DNA of 64,000 nucleotides. It comes from Bradyrhizobium yuanmingense. Its GTDB lineage: Bacteria > Pseudomonadota > Alphaproteobacteria > Rhizobiales > Xanthobacteraceae. The translations under genes were made by a program, and so were the position numbers. The notes under the pieces were generated by a model. It did not search any database. It had not been told where the DNA came from and worked only from the letters and a program-made list of their open reading frames with translations. Each line of letters starts with the position of its first letter. Positions within the stretch are counted from its first letter, which is position 1. The stretch lies in contig NZ_JARFML010000012.1 in the NCBI RefSeq assembly GCF_029167105.1, positions 124,001 to 188,000 on the forward strand, in the 5' to 3' direction. This document shows, piece by piece, positions 26,601 through 34,618 of the stretch.

Positions 26601-29408
26601 GCCGTGACCGAGGATAGCGCGACGCTGTCGATCGGCGGCACGCTTGAAATCCAGGATCTCGACCTGATCGACACCCACACCGCGCAGGCGGTGTTCAAGG
26701 AGTCATCCGTCAGCTCGCCTCTGCCGGGGTTCGGTGCCAACGCGAACATCGGCACCTTCACGATTGATCCGTCGGTGCTCGAATCCAGCACCGATACCAG
26801 CAACGGCGCGACGCTGGGCTGGCACTTCAACCTCCACAACAGCAATGCGGTGCTGCAGTCGCTGGCGAAGGGCCAGACCATCACCCAGGTCTACACCGTG
26901 ACCTTTACCGACAATCACGGTGCCGAGGTCTCGCAGGACGTGACCGTCACCATCACGGGCGTCAACGACGCGCCGACAATCACGAGCGATGCTGCCGCGG
27001 CCCAAGGCTCGGTCACTGAAGACGATTGCGGGACGCTGACCACGAGCGGCACGCTGGCGATCCAGGACGTCGACCTGATCGACACCCACTCGGTGCAGTG
27101 GTCGTTCAAGTCGTCGTCCGTCAGCACGGAACTGCCCGGCTTCGAGGACGGCAGCACGAACATCGGCACCTTCACGATCGGCACGCTGTCGGAATCCAAT
27201 ACCGACACCAGTGGCGCTGCGACGCTGAACTGGCAGTTCACGTTGGATAATGACAATCCCTTGCTGCAGTCGCTGGCGGAAGGGCAGATCATCACCCAGG
27301 TCTACACCGTCACTTTCACCGACAATCACGGTGCCCTAGTTTCCCAGGACGTCACCGTCACCATCACCGGCACCAACGATGAGCCCGCCGTCTCCTATGT
27401 GACTTCGGACTACATGAACTTCGACGGCGAGACCATCGCGGTCGGCGAGGTGCCGACGGTCGCCTCCGACGACGTGACATTGGACGGATGGGTGAACTGG
27501 AACGGAGACGCTGCACCCGACGGCCAGGTCTTGTTCTACAACGGCAATACCTCGAGCGCCGGGTTCGGTCTCATCGGCACAGTCGTCGCCGGCAAGCTGG
27601 AGATCGAGATCCTCGAGGGAGGCGTCGAGATCCAGGATACCGGCTTCGCGCTGACGGCAGGGCAATGGCACAACCTCGCCTTGACCCGCGACGACGGCAT
27701 ATTCACGCTCTATGTCGACGGGAACGCCGTTTATTCCGGTAGCGGGACTGTCAACTCGATCGGGAGTGGTCAGGACCCGTCCTACATGATGATCGGGGCG
27801 GCGAGCGACAGGAACGCCCCAGGCTTCGGGGCGCAAGGCTTCACCGGGTCGATCGCCGATGTCAGCGTCTGGACCACAGCGCTGACGCAGGCGCAGATCC
27901 AGTCGATCGATTTCACCGCGCTGACGGGCAGCGAGGCGAACCTTGCGGCATATTATCAACTGAACGACGGCAGCGGGACTACGGCCGCCAATGCAGTCAA
28001 TCCTGCCAAGAGCCTCGCGATCGAGGGCGATGCGGACTGGGCCAGCGGCACCTCCGGGCCGGGCGGCGCCATTGCTGATCTGATGGAGACCAATGCCGGC
28101 CAGCTTGCGCACGGCGTGCTCGTGGTCTCCGACGTCGACGCCACCGATCACGTCACGGTATCAGTCAGTCAGCTGCAGGCCTCGCTCAACGGCGTGCCGC
28201 AAACCGGCAATGTCGGCGGGCTGTCGCACGAGGACTTGCTGAACTATTTCGTCGTCCCGTCCGGCGACATTCTGAACGGCACGGCGACCCACGCCCAGTT
28301 CACGTGGCAGTTCAATTCGGTCGGGCAGGCCTTCGACTTCCTCGCCGCCGGCCAGACGCTGTCGCTGCAATACACGATCGTTCCGTCGGATGGTCTCGGC
28401 GCAGGCACGGGTGCCGTCGTTACCATCAACATCGACGGCACAAACGATGCGCCGACGCTGTCCGACCTTCAGATCGGTCCGCTCGTTGACACCAACGCGG
28501 CGGACACCTTCTCCAATTTGACCGGTACGCTGGCGGGAACAGATGTCGATAGCGGCGAGACGGCGACGCTGACCTATGCCGTTCTGAACGCGGATTGTCA
28601 CGGAACGGCGACGGGTCTGTACGGCGCGCTGACGGTCAACGCCGACGGCAGCTACAGCTACGTTCCCAATGCAGCAGCGATCAACGCGCTGCCGGAAGGA
28701 TCCTACGCGGATACTTTCACGGTGCGGACCACGGACGCGCATGGTGCGACCGGCACGGCAACGCTCACGGTGGACGTGGCTGGGGCGAACGACGAGAACG
28801 ACGCTCCCGTGATCGACGTCGATCAAATCAGCGTCGGGCAGGAAGGCGACCAGATCTTCGTTCACGGCATCACGGTCACCGACGCCGACGCTGCCGCCGA
28901 TGAAATCTTCTCACTCACTGCAGCGGCGGATTCGGGTACATATGTGGACCCTGCATCGACGTCCGATACTTTGGCGGGCATCAATTCGACGCTTCAGACG
29001 CTGACATACACTGATCCGAGCCAGAGCGCGGCTGCGACGGACAAGGTCGTGATCACCGTGGCCGACGGCCACGGCGCGACAGATACGGTCAACCTGATCT
29101 TCAACCTGAACGAACAAGGCCCGGTGACTCTCGCCAGCACCAACGGCAAGGATGTGCTGTTCGGTACCGGCTATCAGGATCAGTTCGTGTTCGAGGCCAA
29201 TTCGAACCACGACACGATCCTCGAGTTCGAGCACGGTCAGGACCACATCGACCTGTCGGCCGTTGTGACCACCACCAGCGTTTCCGACTGGATGACCCAG
29301 CACGTGGCCGCGTCGGGGACGGATACCCTCATCACGCTCGACGCGGCGAACACCATCCTGGTGAAGGGCGTCAGCCTTCAGGCCTGCGACTTCATCGTGC
29401 ATTCCTGA
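23679..29408 (+). CDS. Giant FecR/VCBS/LamG surface protein, probable type I secretion substrate
   Basis: 1909 residues. An N-terminal unknown region (about 1-115) leads into a FecR-type domain (about 120-240; GDVVSTGSDSTLGITFIDGT and VATMGIRGTA). A series of VCBS/cadherin-like modules follows (about 300-1230), then a LamG/concanavalin-like domain (about 1235-1465), two more VCBS/Ig-like modules (about 1470-1790) and a type I-style C-terminus (NGKDVLFGTGYQDQFVF, then a DTILEFEHGQDHIDLS segment). No Sec signal is visible, as expected for T1SS export. It is probably a surface adhesin. The start is TTG 23679 because the frame is closed at 23631-23633 and no ATG/GTG lies nearer. The protease diverges from it and a CHASE2 cyclase follows 75 bp later. 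Confidence 0.85.
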   Translation: MNYAGKFDAATSLDGQGSSSPAFADSFTAKPFIAKAHGLVPDGAFVVPDPHLIFNGEFKRAGLDLVLSHDGHEFVVHDYFRGDKRAALASPDGAHLSGDVVNALTGHVQVAQAAPGAGAGQVIGHVTKLVGSATAIRNGVSVILNNGDNVEKGDVVSTGSDSTLGITFIDGTVFGLSSNARMVLNEMVYDPNGSNNSSLLSLVAGTITFVAGETAKRGDMKVDTPVATMGIRGTAVLTQINFVVPAGGGDPQPQASFQVLVEPNGTTGSYILFDKVTLLPIATVNQAGQMIQISGGNVSITNALMSPEVQKLITDVFTLKFTDNNTNTKLTTNYTDTITPFGYDVLLKSSSGPTATATFVNLNPQTQESPNTPTPTVGRIPGQPTVQSFDLGGNVKTAFVLTERADTTGDTRADTISGLIRFLDQNLGDLPTVSVSLAEAPNYVYKNAGQQDVTGSLTALQKQDIVATQIQISVVPDPANNNNGSAVWTYTIPDHVFDFLAAGETLTLTYMVRVDTNFMVNPESKFIPITITITGTNDKPTVATSGGTVIEQVGTGNEALDVITGTVTFTDVDLTDRPIVSAALSSTQPFKYLDAEGNDITATLTPAQLAAISAVKVPLSVVQGAGNGNNGTATWTYSVPDHLFDFLAEDEKLILNYVVQVDDGHGGVVSTPLTVSIDGADVNVEGTNDVPTIVEDETIVTGAVTEDAETLTANGTIAFNDPDLTDTHSASFVLKSTTSNAHLPGFNNGTSHIGTFALGTVIQSPGASSRGSVGWTFTIDDNDPVLQSLAEGQTITQVYTIKVDDHHGGTVTKDVTVTITGTNDAPTITSDEDAAAGSVTEDAGLPLSIGGTLAIQDLDLIDTHTAHAVFTSSSVSSPLPGFGANANIGTFTIDPSVLESNLDTNNGAALGWHFTLDNSNAVLQSLAQGQSITQVYTVTFTDNHNATVTQEVTVTINGANDAPTIISSAADAAGAVTEDSATLSIGGTLEIQDLDLIDTHTAQAVFKESSVSSPLPGFGANANIGTFTIDPSVLESSTDTSNGATLGWHFNLHNSNAVLQSLAKGQTITQVYTVTFTDNHGAEVSQDVTVTITGVNDAPTITSDAAAAQGSVTEDDCGTLTTSGTLAIQDVDLIDTHSVQWSFKSSSVSTELPGFEDGSTNIGTFTIGTLSESNTDTSGAATLNWQFTLDNDNPLLQSLAEGQIITQVYTVTFTDNHGALVSQDVTVTITGTNDEPAVSYVTSDYMNFDGETIAVGEVPTVASDDVTLDGWVNWNGDAAPDGQVLFYNGNTSSAGFGLIGTVVAGKLEIEILEGGVEIQDTGFALTAGQWHNLALTRDDGIFTLYVDGNAVYSGSGTVNSIGSGQDPSYMMIGAASDRNAPGFGAQGFTGSIADVSVWTTALTQAQIQSIDFTALTGSEANLAAYYQLNDGSGTTAANAVNPAKSLAIEGDADWASGTSGPGGAIADLMETNAGQLAHGVLVVSDVDATDHVTVSVSQLQASLNGVPQTGNVGGLSHEDLLNYFVVPSGDILNGTATHAQFTWQFNSVGQAFDFLAAGQTLSLQYTIVPSDGLGAGTGAVVTINIDGTNDAPTLSDLQIGPLVDTNAADTFSNLTGTLAGTDVDSGETATLTYAVLNADCHGTATGLYGALTVNADGSYSYVPNAAAINALPEGSYADTFTVRTTDAHGATGTATLTVDVAGANDENDAPVIDVDQISVGQEGDQIFVHGITVTDADAAADEIFSLTAAADSGTYVDPASTSDTLAGINSTLQTLTYTDPSQSAAATDKVVITVADGHGATDTVNLIFNLNEQGPVTLASTNGKDVLFGTGYQDQFVFEANSNHDTILEFEHGQDHIDLSAVVTTTSVSDWMTQHVAASGTDTLITLDAANTILVKGVSLQACDFIVHS
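25734..27369 (+). repeat. Four tandem ~409-bp VCBS-module repeats inside the adhesin gene
   Basis: G-x-NDxP module boundaries fall at about 25734, 26140, 26550, 26958 and 27369, spacing 406-411 bp (about 136 residues). The units at 26140 and 26550 are nearly identical over long stretches (the PLPGFGANANIGTFTIDPSV segment occurs in both), which points to recent duplication or gene conversion. Confidence 0.85.
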
Positions 29409-29483
29409 CGCGCTTGGCCGGCCGATCGCCTGCACAGCCGATCGGAGCTGCCGCTTGCCGCCAAAGCGTGCTATCCAATCACC

Positions 29484-31715
29484 ATGAAACGTCTCAAGAT
29501 CCTGCGGCGGTGGTTTGCGCGGAAGTTCGGCCTTGCGCGGCTGATCTGCCTTGCGTTGCTGGTCTTGTTCGCGGGCGCGCGCCTGTGGGATCCGCCGCCG
29601 ATCCAGGAATTGCGGCTGCGCACCTTCGACATGTTTCAATTGATCGATCCGCGCGAGAAGGCGGCGCGGCCGGTCGTCATCGTCGATATCGACGACAAGA
29701 GCCTCGCCAGGCTCGGCCAGTGGCCCTGGCCGCGCTCGCGCATCGCCGACATGGTCCAGAACCTCACCAACAGCGGCGCGGTGGCGATCGGCTTCGACGT
29801 GGTCTTCTCCGAAGCCGACCGGCTCAACCCGGATCAGGTCGCGAGCCAGATGCGCTATCTCGACGACGCGACCCGCGCCAAGCTGCGTGAGCTGCCGAGC
29901 AACGATCAGATCCTCGCCGACGCGATCAAGCGCTCGCTCGTCGTGCTGGGCGAGACCGGGCTTCCGGAGGTCTTGTCCGAGCTCGACAAGTCGCTGCCGT
30001 TCACGGGGGTGGCCACGGTGGGGGAAGACGGGGCCGAGCGTTTCCTGTTCGAATTCCCCGGCCTGCTCCGCAATGTGCCGGTCATCGAGAGGGCCGCGGC
30101 CGGCCGCGGCCTATTCTCGATCCGGACCGAGCGTGACGGATTGATCCGCCGCGTGCCGATGATCATGCGCGCCCAGGGCAACATCATGCCCTCGCTCAGC
30201 CTCGAGATCCTGCGCGTCGTCACGGGCACGCCGACCCTGCTGATCCGTGCCGACAAGACGGGCATCAAGTCGATCCGCCTCAAGGGTTTGGAGGTTCCGA
30301 CCGACAAGAACGGTCAGCTCTGGGTGCACTATGCCCGCCGGGATCCTTCGATCTACGTCTCCGCGGTCGACGTGCTCGACAATGCGGTGCCGCCCACGAG
30401 GTTTGCCGGCAAGCTGGTGCTGGTCGGCACCTCCGCGGGCGGCTTGAACGACATCAAGACCACGCCGGTGTCCCGCGCCATGCCGGGTGTCGAGATCCAT
30501 GCCCAGGTGCTGGAGGGCGTGCTGAGCCGCGCGGTGATCTCGCAGCCGAACTACGCGCTCGACTTCGAGCTGATTACGGCGCTGGTCATCGGCCTGCTCG
30601 TCATCATTTTCACGCCGAATCTCGGACCGGTGCGCCTCGTGCTAGCGGGGGCGACCTTCGCCACCATCCTGGTCGGCGTGTCCTGGTTCTTCTACGCGCA
30701 GCACCGCCAGCTCATCGACTTCACCTATCCGCTGCTGTCGACGACCGCAGTCTACCTGACGCTGATCTTCGCCAGCTTCGTGCGCGAGCAGCGCCAGCGC
30801 GTGCAGATCCGCGGGCAATTCGCGCAATACATGTCGCCGGTGCTGGTCGAGCAGCTGGCGCAGTCGCCGGAGAAGCTCGTGCTCGGCGGCGAGGAGCGCG
30901 AGATGACGATCATGTTCTCCGACGTGCGCGGCTTCACCACGATCTCGGAGAGCTACAAGCACGATCCGCAAGGGCTGATCGCGCTGATGAACCGCTTCCT
31001 GACGCCGCTGACCGACGTCATCATCGAGCGCAAGGGTTACATCGACAAGTACATGGGCGACGCCATCATGGCGTTCTGGAACGCGCCGCTCGACGACGCC
31101 GAGCACGAGATCAACGCCTGCGAAGCCGCGATCCAGATGCTCGAGCAGATCGACGAGGTCAACAAGGAGCGCGAGCAGGAGGCTGCCGATGGCGGCCACG
31201 TCTACATCCCGCTCAATGTCGGCATCGGTCTCAACACCGGCATCGGCGTGGTCGGCAACATGGGGTCCGACCTGAAGAAGAACTATTCGGTGCTCGGCGA
31301 CAGCGTCAACCTGGCCTCGCGCCTCGAGGGCCAGTCGAAGGCATACGGATTTCCGATCATCGTGGGCTCACGCACGGCACTCGCCGCCAAGGAGAAATTC
31401 GCGATCCTCGAGCTCGACTTCATCATGGTCAAGGGCAAGACCGAGCCGGAAGTGATCTACGCCATCGCCGGCCGCGAGGACGTGATGCATTCGGCCGCGT
31501 TCCAGCGCCTGCGCAACATCACCATCGAGATGCTCGGCTGCTACCGCAGCCGCGACTGGCAGGGCGCACTGGATGCCATCGAGCGCGGCCGCAAAAGCGA
31601 GGACGCCGACACGCTGGAGAAGCTGTTCAGGCTTTACGAGGCGCGAATCAAGGATTTCCAGATCGATCCTCCGCCGGAGGGCTGGACCGGCGCCTATGCC
31701 CTGCTGACCAAGTAG
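29484..31715 (+). CDS. CHASE2-domain adenylate/guanylate cyclase
   Basis: 743 residues. A membrane helix near 15-33 precedes an extracytoplasmic CHASE2 sensor domain (about 45-345, with VVIVDIDDKSLARLGQWPW), three closely spaced helices (about 355-430), and a cytoplasmic class III cyclase domain (about 470-660). Metal-binding Asp residues are in MFSDVRGFTT and YMGDAIMAFW; the VLGDSVNLASRLE segment supports nucleotide-cyclase chemistry. It starts 75 bp after the FecR-adhesin gene, so an external or surface cue is probably turned into cAMP (or cGMP). The specificity is inferred, not proven. Confidence 0.9.
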   Translation: MKRLKILRRWFARKFGLARLICLALLVLFAGARLWDPPPIQELRLRTFDMFQLIDPREKAARPVVIVDIDDKSLARLGQWPWPRSRIADMVQNLTNSGAVAIGFDVVFSEADRLNPDQVASQMRYLDDATRAKLRELPSNDQILADAIKRSLVVLGETGLPEVLSELDKSLPFTGVATVGEDGAERFLFEFPGLLRNVPVIERAAAGRGLFSIRTERDGLIRRVPMIMRAQGNIMPSLSLEILRVVTGTPTLLIRADKTGIKSIRLKGLEVPTDKNGQLWVHYARRDPSIYVSAVDVLDNAVPPTRFAGKLVLVGTSAGGLNDIKTTPVSRAMPGVEIHAQVLEGVLSRAVISQPNYALDFELITALVIGLLVIIFTPNLGPVRLVLAGATFATILVGVSWFFYAQHRQLIDFTYPLLSTTAVYLTLIFASFVREQRQRVQIRGQFAQYMSPVLVEQLAQSPEKLVLGGEEREMTIMFSDVRGFTTISESYKHDPQGLIALMNRFLTPLTDVIIERKGYIDKYMGDAIMAFWNAPLDDAEHEINACEAAIQMLEQIDEVNKEREQEAADGGHVYIPLNVGIGLNTGIGVVGNMGSDLKKNYSVLGDSVNLASRLEGQSKAYGFPIIVGSRTALAAKEKFAILELDFIMVKGKTEPEVIYAIAGREDVMHSAAFQRLRNITIEMLGCYRSRDWQGALDAIERGRKSEDADTLEKLFRLYEARIKDFQIDPPPEGWTGAYALLTK

Positions 31716-31848
31716 TCGTCACGGTCACCGCTCGCGCTGGGTGGGCAGAACAAAGCATGCCTACCATATGCAGGTGCATCGAGGTAAGTATGGCGGTGGG
31801 ACGGCGCTTGGCGCCTCTGCCAACCAGAAGAATAAGGCGAGCTGAGTG

Positions 31849-32547
31849 ATGGACGCACAAGTGAGACAGAACGACCGCATCGGGGAGCTCGAAGAGCTCC
31901 TCAACGAGCGCTACTCCGTTCGCGCATTTCTCCCCAAGGAGGTCGATCGCGCCACCATCGAGCATGTGCTGGCGACCGCGCAGCGCACGGCATCCTGGTG
32001 CAACAGCCAGCCCTGGCAGGTCATCATCGCCAGCGGCGAGGCCAAGGAGCGCTTTCGCAAGGCGATCTACGCGGAGGCCTCGAAGGGCCTCGGCGATGAC
32101 TACGACTTCACGCCACCGCGCGAATATGTCGGGGTCTATCTCGATCGTCGCCGCGAGAGCGGCTTCCAACTCTACAACACGCTCGGCATCGCCCGCGGCG
32201 ACAAGGCGGCCTATGCCAAGCAGGCGCTGGAGAACTACAATTTCTTCGGCGCACCGCATGTCGCCATCATCCACACCAACGAGCCGCTCGGTATCTACGG
32301 TGCGATCGATTGCGGTGCCTATGTCTCCAACTTCGTGCTGGCGGCGCAGGCGCTCGGGCTCGGCACCATTCCGCAGGCCGCGCTGGCGCGGCATTCCGGC
32401 CTGATCCGCCGCCACTTCGATCTGCCCGATGACCGCCGCGTCGTCTGCGGGATCTCGTTCGGCTATGCGGACCATGCGCACAAGGTCAACAGCTACCGCA
32501 CTTCGCGGGCGAGCGTGGCCGAGACCGCAACCTTCGTGGATGTGTGA
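31849..32547 (+). CDS. Nitroreductase-family flavoprotein
   Basis: 232 residues. The N-terminal RYSVRAFLPKEVDR and the TASWCNSQPWQV segment are FMN-phosphate/ribityl contacts of the NfsB-like family; GAIDCGAYVSNFVLAAQALGLG near 150 is the dimer/FMN helix and CGISFGYAD near 205 the C-terminal motif. It should reduce nitroaromatics, quinones or an enone with NAD(P)H in the cytoplasm. ATG 31849 is used; a GTG directly before it is also possible. Confidence 0.85.
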   Translation: MDAQVRQNDRIGELEELLNERYSVRAFLPKEVDRATIEHVLATAQRTASWCNSQPWQVIIASGEAKERFRKAIYAEASKGLGDDYDFTPPREYVGVYLDRRRESGFQLYNTLGIARGDKAAYAKQALENYNFFGAPHVAIIHTNEPLGIYGAIDCGAYVSNFVLAAQALGLGTIPQAALARHSGLIRRHFDLPDDRRVVCGISFGYADHAHKVNSYRTSRASVAETATFVDV

Positions 32548-32584
32548 TCGCGACGTGAGCCGGACGCATCGGCGTCAGACGCGC

Positions 32585-32618
32585 GCGAAGACAGCCGTGA
32601 AACCGGCCGTCTTCGTCT
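32585..32618 (+). terminator. Terminator-like hairpin between nitroreductase and ecfG
   Basis: GAAGAC-A-GCCG pairs with CGGC-C-GTCTTC around a six-base loop with one mismatch, followed by a T-rich stretch (GTCTTGTT). It lies between two convergent genes. Confidence 0.55.
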
Positions 32619-32644
32619 TGTTCCGGTGCGATTGACGGCGGCGG

Positions 32645-33193
32645 TCAGCCGCCGCTGCCGCCGATCACGGCCCGTACGGTCTCGTCAGGCCCAAAATCCT
32701 CGGCGCCGTCGACATAGAGCAGCGCGGCGAGCTTCGAGCGCGCGCGGTTCACGCGGCTCTTGATGGTGCCGACTGCGCAGCCGCAGATCGAGGCCGCGTC
32801 CTCATAGGAGAAGCCGGACGCGCCGACCAGGATCAAGGCCTCACGCTGATCCTGCGGAAGCTTGTCGAGCGCGGTGCGAAACTCCTCGAATTCGAGGTGC
32901 GCATTCTGCGAGGGCTGGGTCTTCAGCGTCTTGGCGTAATTGCCCTCGGCATCTTCGACCTCGCGCCGCCGCTTGCGATAGTCGGACCGGAACAGGTTGC
33001 GCAGGATCGTGAATAGCCAGGCCGGCAGGTTGGAGCCGGGCTGGAACGAGTCGATGTTGGCGAGCGCGCGCAGCAGCGTCTCCTGGACCAAATCGTCGGC
33101 GCGGTCCGCATTGCCGCTGAGCGAGATGGCGAAGGCGCGCAGACTGGGCACGGCCGCCAAGATGTCGTTACGCAGGGAGTCCGTGAGAGGCAT
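32645..33193 (-). CDS. ecfG: General stress response sigma factor EcfG
   Basis: 182 residues with sigma region 2 (about 15-80; RADDLVQETLLRALANIDSF) and region 4 (about 115-170; VGASGFSYEDAASICGCAVG then TIKSRVNRARSKL). It is immediately downstream of nepR, with a TAATG stop-start overlap at 33191-33195, and beside phyR, the diagnostic layout of the alphaproteobacterial general stress response. In this system NepR holds EcfG inactive until phosphorylated PhyR captures NepR. EcfG recognises GGAAC-N16/17-CGTT, and candidate sites occur at 1059, 58377 and 62923. Confidence 0.95.
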   Translation of the reverse strand: MPLTDSLRNDILAAVPSLRAFAISLSGNADRADDLVQETLLRALANIDSFQPGSNLPAWLFTILRNLFRSDYRKRRREVEDAEGNYAKTLKTQPSQNAHLEFEEFRTALDKLPQDQREALILVGASGFSYEDAASICGCAVGTIKSRVNRARSKLAALLYVDGAEDFGPDETVRAVIGGSGG

Positions 33194-33426
33194 TAATCCC
33201 TCCCATTGTTGTTGTCGTTGGATCCGCCCTCATTTTCCACGTGGGGTGACGCTCCCGGTGCATCAAGCTTCTTGATCAGTTCTGCGAACCGATCCGGAAC
33301 CCCCTGTCGTACGACATCGTCGTACATGGCGCGCAACTGGTGCCCGATCCGGGATTGAATCTCCGGAGTCAGGCCTCCCTTGCCGGGGGTCGTGCTTCTG
33401 CTGGCTTGAGACTTGAGATCTTTCAT
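33193..33426 (-). CDS. nepR: Anti-sigma factor NepR
   Basis: 77 residues from ATG 33426. The conserved core LTPEIQSRIGHQLRAMYDDV near 19-38, continuing VVRQGVPDRFAELIKKLD, is the two-helix NepR region that binds both EcfG and PhyR. The C-terminal tail is Asn/Gly-rich and disordered. The frame is open upstream to 33525, but the NepR family is short and begins here. It is cotranscribed with ecfG. Confidence 0.93.
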   Translation of the reverse strand: MKDLKSQASRSTTPGKGGLTPEIQSRIGHQLRAMYDDVVRQGVPDRFAELIKKLDAPGASPHVENEGGSNDNNNGRD

Positions 33427-33542
33427 GACCTGTTCCACGTTTCCCCGAGTTAAGTGACTGTAAAATCGAGAAGTTTTCTCAACCGGGAGCCGTTCCCTGG
33501 ATAGGCACAATTCCAGCTGCGCCAAAAAGTTCCCAGCTCGGC

Positions 33543-33567
33543 GGAACTTTTGTTGTCGTGAGGCGTA
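33543..33567 (+). promoter_or_regulatory. Candidate EcfG promoter of phyR
   Basis: GGAAC at 33543-33547, a 16-base spacer and CGTA at 33564-33567 differ from the EcfG consensus only in the last base. It points toward phyR (ATG 33658) and would place PhyR under positive feedback from the sigma factor it releases, as known in related bacteria. Confidence 0.6.
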
Positions 33568-33657
33568 GACAGCCCAGCAGGGGAACCTGGGCCCCCCGCG
33601 TGATGCCTGACCTCAGGATTGGACCTCAAGGTTGGCCCGAAGACGAATGGAGTGGGG

Positions 33658-34464
33658 ATGTCCCGTTCACAGGTAGTTGCTGAACACTTGCCGTTGTTGC
33701 GCCGGTACGCGCGGGCTCTGACAGGCAGCCAGGCCTCCGGTGACGCCTATGTCGCCGCCATGTTGGAAGCCATGCTGGGCGATCCGTCGGTACTCGACGA
33801 GAACCATGGGCCCCGGGCCGGCCTGTTCCGGCTGTTCACCCAGATCTGGAATTCGGTCTCGATCAACGACGATGCCGAGGTGACGACCCTGCCGATGCCG
33901 CCGGAACGGCGGCTGTCGAACATCACCCCGCTGCCGCGCCAGGCCTTCCTGCTGCTCTCGCTCGAGGGCTTTTCGGAAGAGGAAGTCGCCTTCATTCTCG
34001 GCACCGACGTCGCCGAGACGCGCCGTCTTGCGGATGCGGCCGGACGCGAGATGGCCGCCGAGATCGCCACCGACGTGCTGATCATCGAGGACGAGACCTT
34101 CATCGCCATGGACCTCGAGAGCCTGGTGAAGAATCTCGGCCACAACGTCGTCGGCGTCGCGCGCACCCATGCCGACGCGGTGGCGCTGGCCAAGAACAAG
34201 CGGCCCGGCCTGATTCTCGCCGATATCCAGCTTGCCGACGGCTCGTCGGGCCTGGACGCCGTCAACGAGCTGCTGCGCACTTTCGAGGTGCCGGTGGTGT
34301 TCATCACGGCCTATCCGGAGCGTTTCCTCACCGGCGAGCGTCCCGAGCCGGCGTTCCTGATCTCAAAGCCGTTCCAGCCCGCGATGGTATCGGCGGTGGC
34401 GAGCCAGGCCCTGTTCTTCCAGCGCAACTCGCGCAATCGCACGCCCAAAGCGCCTGCGGCGTAA
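33658..34464 (+). CDS. phyR: General stress response regulator PhyR
   Basis: 268 residues from ATG 33658; an in-frame TTG at 33619 is less likely. The N-terminal half (about 1-135) is a sigma-like decoy domain; the C-terminal half (about 140-260) is a receiver domain with acidic residues in VLIIEDETFIA, the phospho-acceptor Asp in LILADIQLADG at about residue 189, and Thr/Lys in VFITAYPE and LISKPF. Phosphorylation exposes the sigma-like domain, which binds NepR. No cognate histidine kinase is adjacent, so it must lie elsewhere. Confidence 0.96.
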   Translation: MSRSQVVAEHLPLLRRYARALTGSQASGDAYVAAMLEAMLGDPSVLDENHGPRAGLFRLFTQIWNSVSINDDAEVTTLPMPPERRLSNITPLPRQAFLLLSLEGFSEEEVAFILGTDVAETRRLADAAGREMAAEIATDVLIIEDETFIAMDLESLVKNLGHNVVGVARTHADAVALAKNKRPGLILADIQLADGSSGLDAVNELLRTFEVPVVFITAYPERFLTGERPEPAFLISKPFQPAMVSAVASQALFFQRNSRNRTPKAPAA

Positions 34465-34618
34465 GGAAGACCTATCGAACACGAGGGCGGCGCGTCGCAA
34501 GGCGCGCCGTTCACATATGTGGCGGCGGAGCGTCGTCCTGCCCTGCCTCAGCAGCCGCGGCAGATGCCGCGAAGCATCGAGTTCAGTTTTGTATCATCTG
34601 GCGCGGGGGATTTCGCAC

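Noticed and set aside
33427..33542. EcfG promoter for nepR-ecfG on the minus strand
   Set aside because: GGAAC is present at three places, but none has CGTT or a close match 16-17 bases downstream.
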